Source of the DNA: an uncultured cyanobacterium
GTDB taxonomy: Bacteria; Cyanobacteriota; Cyanobacteriia; CACIAM-69d
Assembly (NCBI GenBank): GCA_937894105.1
Contig: CALCTI010000307.1
Span: 1-6,493 of the forward strand
Length of the DNA stretch: 6,493 bases
Reading direction: 5' to 3'
The notes below the pieces were generated by a model that had not been told where the DNA came from, did no database searches, and was given only the letters and a program-made list of their open reading frames with translations. Both the position numbers and the translations under genes were made by a program. This document shows positions 5,579 through 6,493 of the stretch, piece by piece. Every line of letters starts with the position of its first letter. Position 1 is the stretch's first letter.

Positions 5579-6463
5579 ATGGTGGATCCACAGTTTGAAC
5601 CGCAGTTTGACCCACGGCGAGTGTGGGAGGTGGATTGTTATCGTCGTCCCGCTGCGCTTGACGAGGGGGATACGACCCTGTGGGAATTGGTGCTGTGCGA
5701 TCGCGCCCGGTCCTTTGTGTTTCGCGACCTGTGCCCCCAAGCTCGAGTCGGGGCGGAATGGTTGGCAGGGCGCATCGAGGCGGCGGCGGGGAAAGGTAGC
5801 CCCCTGCCCCAGCAGTTGTGTGCCTTTCGTCCGGCTACTGCCCAGTTGTTGCAACTGGCGGGCGATCGCCTGCATATCCCGGTCAAACTCACCCGACACA
5901 CGTTGGCGCTGAAAACCTGGCTGCGCGATCGCCAACAAAAAAATCCCATTATCGACCCCACGACCCGCACCCCCTACGACGCGCTGAAGCTGGATAAACC
6001 GGCACCACTGCCGTTGCCCAATAACCTATGGGGGGATCAGTGGCGATTTGCTAGCTTGCCAGTGGGTGGGTTTATTGCTCAGCTGGTGCCCCGTCCAATT
6101 CCTATTAAAAATTTACCGAGCGTTTTACATCCGGATAATTTTGGATTGTCGGTGGACCATCCCCTGCCGGGGGTAATTATCGAAGCGGGGCGATCGGCGA
6201 TGGTGTTAGGGCAGTGGTTGCTGAGCCAGGCTCCGGCGGCGATTCAATACAAAAGTGGGATGCCCGATGGGTTACTGCTGGAGGCAAAGCTCGTGGATCG
6301 CTGGATTTTGACCACCTTTGAAGATAAGGAGGTGGGGCAGGCGGGGCGCACCTTTGAAAACCGCAAACGGTCCAGCAACGGGCTACATTTTTTGCTGATT
6401 CGCCCCGATGATTCCGGCATGACCGTCACTGGGCTATGGTTGCTATGCGATAGCAATGGATAG
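5579..6463 (+). CDS. Tab2/Atab2-family RNA-binding protein
   Basis: The family is named after Chlamydomonas TAB2 and Arabidopsis ATAB2, nuclear-encoded factors needed for translation of photosystem mRNAs (psaB in the alga); the cyanobacterial role is presumed similar but is less well defined. The 294-residue product is complete. Family landmarks include VWEVDCYRRP (15-24) and LWELVLCD (34-41), PLPNNLWGDQWRFASLP (145-161), LPGVIIEAGRS (196-206) and a conserved C terminus from RWILTTFEDKEV (241-252) through GRTFENRKRSSNGLHFLLI to the terminal GLWLLCD. No membrane segment or signal peptide is seen, so it is cytoplasmic. The N terminus has about 13 extra residues with an internal repeat (DPQF, EPQF, then DP) encoded by a 12-bp near-duplication at 5585-5608. 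A GTG at 5621 would give the start MWEVDCYRRP, but no ribosome binding site precedes it, so ATG 5579 is kept. Three HIP1 sites lie inside. Confidence 0.92.
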   Translation: MVDPQFEPQFDPRRVWEVDCYRRPAALDEGDTTLWELVLCDRARSFVFRDLCPQARVGAEWLAGRIEAAAGKGSPLPQQLCAFRPATAQLLQLAGDRLHIPVKLTRHTLALKTWLRDRQQKNPIIDPTTRTPYDALKLDKPAPLPLPNNLWGDQWRFASLPVGGFIAQLVPRPIPIKNLPSVLHPDNFGLSVDHPLPGVIIEAGRSAMVLGQWLLSQAPAAIQYKSGMPDGLLLEAKLVDRWILTTFEDKEVGQAGRTFENRKRSSNGLHFLLIRPDDSGMTVTGLWLLCDSNG

Positions 6464-6493
6464 CGAGTTTGGGCAATGTTTTGGGCTTTTGGC

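Larger units (their letters stand above)
248..5932. repeat. HIP1 palindromes (GCGATCGC), 13 dispersed copies
   Basis: Exact GCGATCGC octamers begin at 248, 421, 1143, 2319, 2579, 2837, 4062, 4637, 4984, 5309, 5697, 5862 and 5925. All but the one at 2837 are inside genes. This density, one per 500 bp, is the genome-wide signature of many cyanobacteria and is the main evidence for the source organism. Confidence 0.95.

Noticed and set aside
5368..5580. A 70-codon minus-strand frame starting opposite the Tab2-family start codon, in which the 15-bp array would encode EAIRN-QAIRN-KAIRT.
   Set aside because: No ribosome binding site, it overlaps the Tab2 start, and its composition is not like a real protein. 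The in-frame repeat follows simply from 15 being a multiple of three.

Overview
This window looks like chromosomal DNA from a cyanobacterium. The palindrome GCGATCGC (the HIP1 element typical of cyanobacterial genomes) occurs 13 times in 6.5 kb, where about 0.1 would be expected by chance. The gene content agrees: a Tab2/Atab2-family protein, found almost only in oxygenic phototrophs, a plsX-fabH pair, and a PEP-CTERM surface protein of the cyanobacterial type. I see no tRNA, rRNA, CRISPR array, transposase or phage gene.

Layout from left to right. Positions 1-163 hold a short tandem-repeat array (14-bp unit) and the leader of a small one-helix membrane protein (164-505, +). A 100-bp convergent gap with two small hairpins follows. 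Next come fabH (606-1610, -) and plsX (1610-2707, -), whose stop and start codons overlap as TAATG, so they are almost certainly one operon read plsX then fabH. Upstream of plsX lie a candidate extended -10 promoter, a convincing intrinsic terminator (2886-2910, -) and a hairpin-rich stretch. These last two are the 3' region of a secreted PEP-CTERM protein gene (3080-4099, -). A 317-bp gap then leads to a DUF4349-type lipoprotein gene (4417-5349, -). It is separated by a repeat-rich divergent intergenic region from the Tab2-family gene (5579-6463, +).

How the genes relate. PlsX and FabH both use acyl-ACP chemistry: FabH starts fatty-acid chains and PlsX diverts finished acyl chains to phospholipid or glycolipid precursors. 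The PEP-CTERM protein and the lipoprotein are both envelope proteins but look like independent transcription units. The Tab2-family protein is expected to be an RNA-binding factor for photosystem gene expression and has no obvious functional link to its neighbours.

The genes are of known families and the region is mostly ordinary. The less expected features are three separate short tandem arrays of 13-15 bp in intergenic DNA (one just before the Tab2 start codon, with another duplication inside the first codons), the structured 3' region of the PEP-CTERM gene, and the PEP-CTERM protein itself, whose body I cannot assign to a function.
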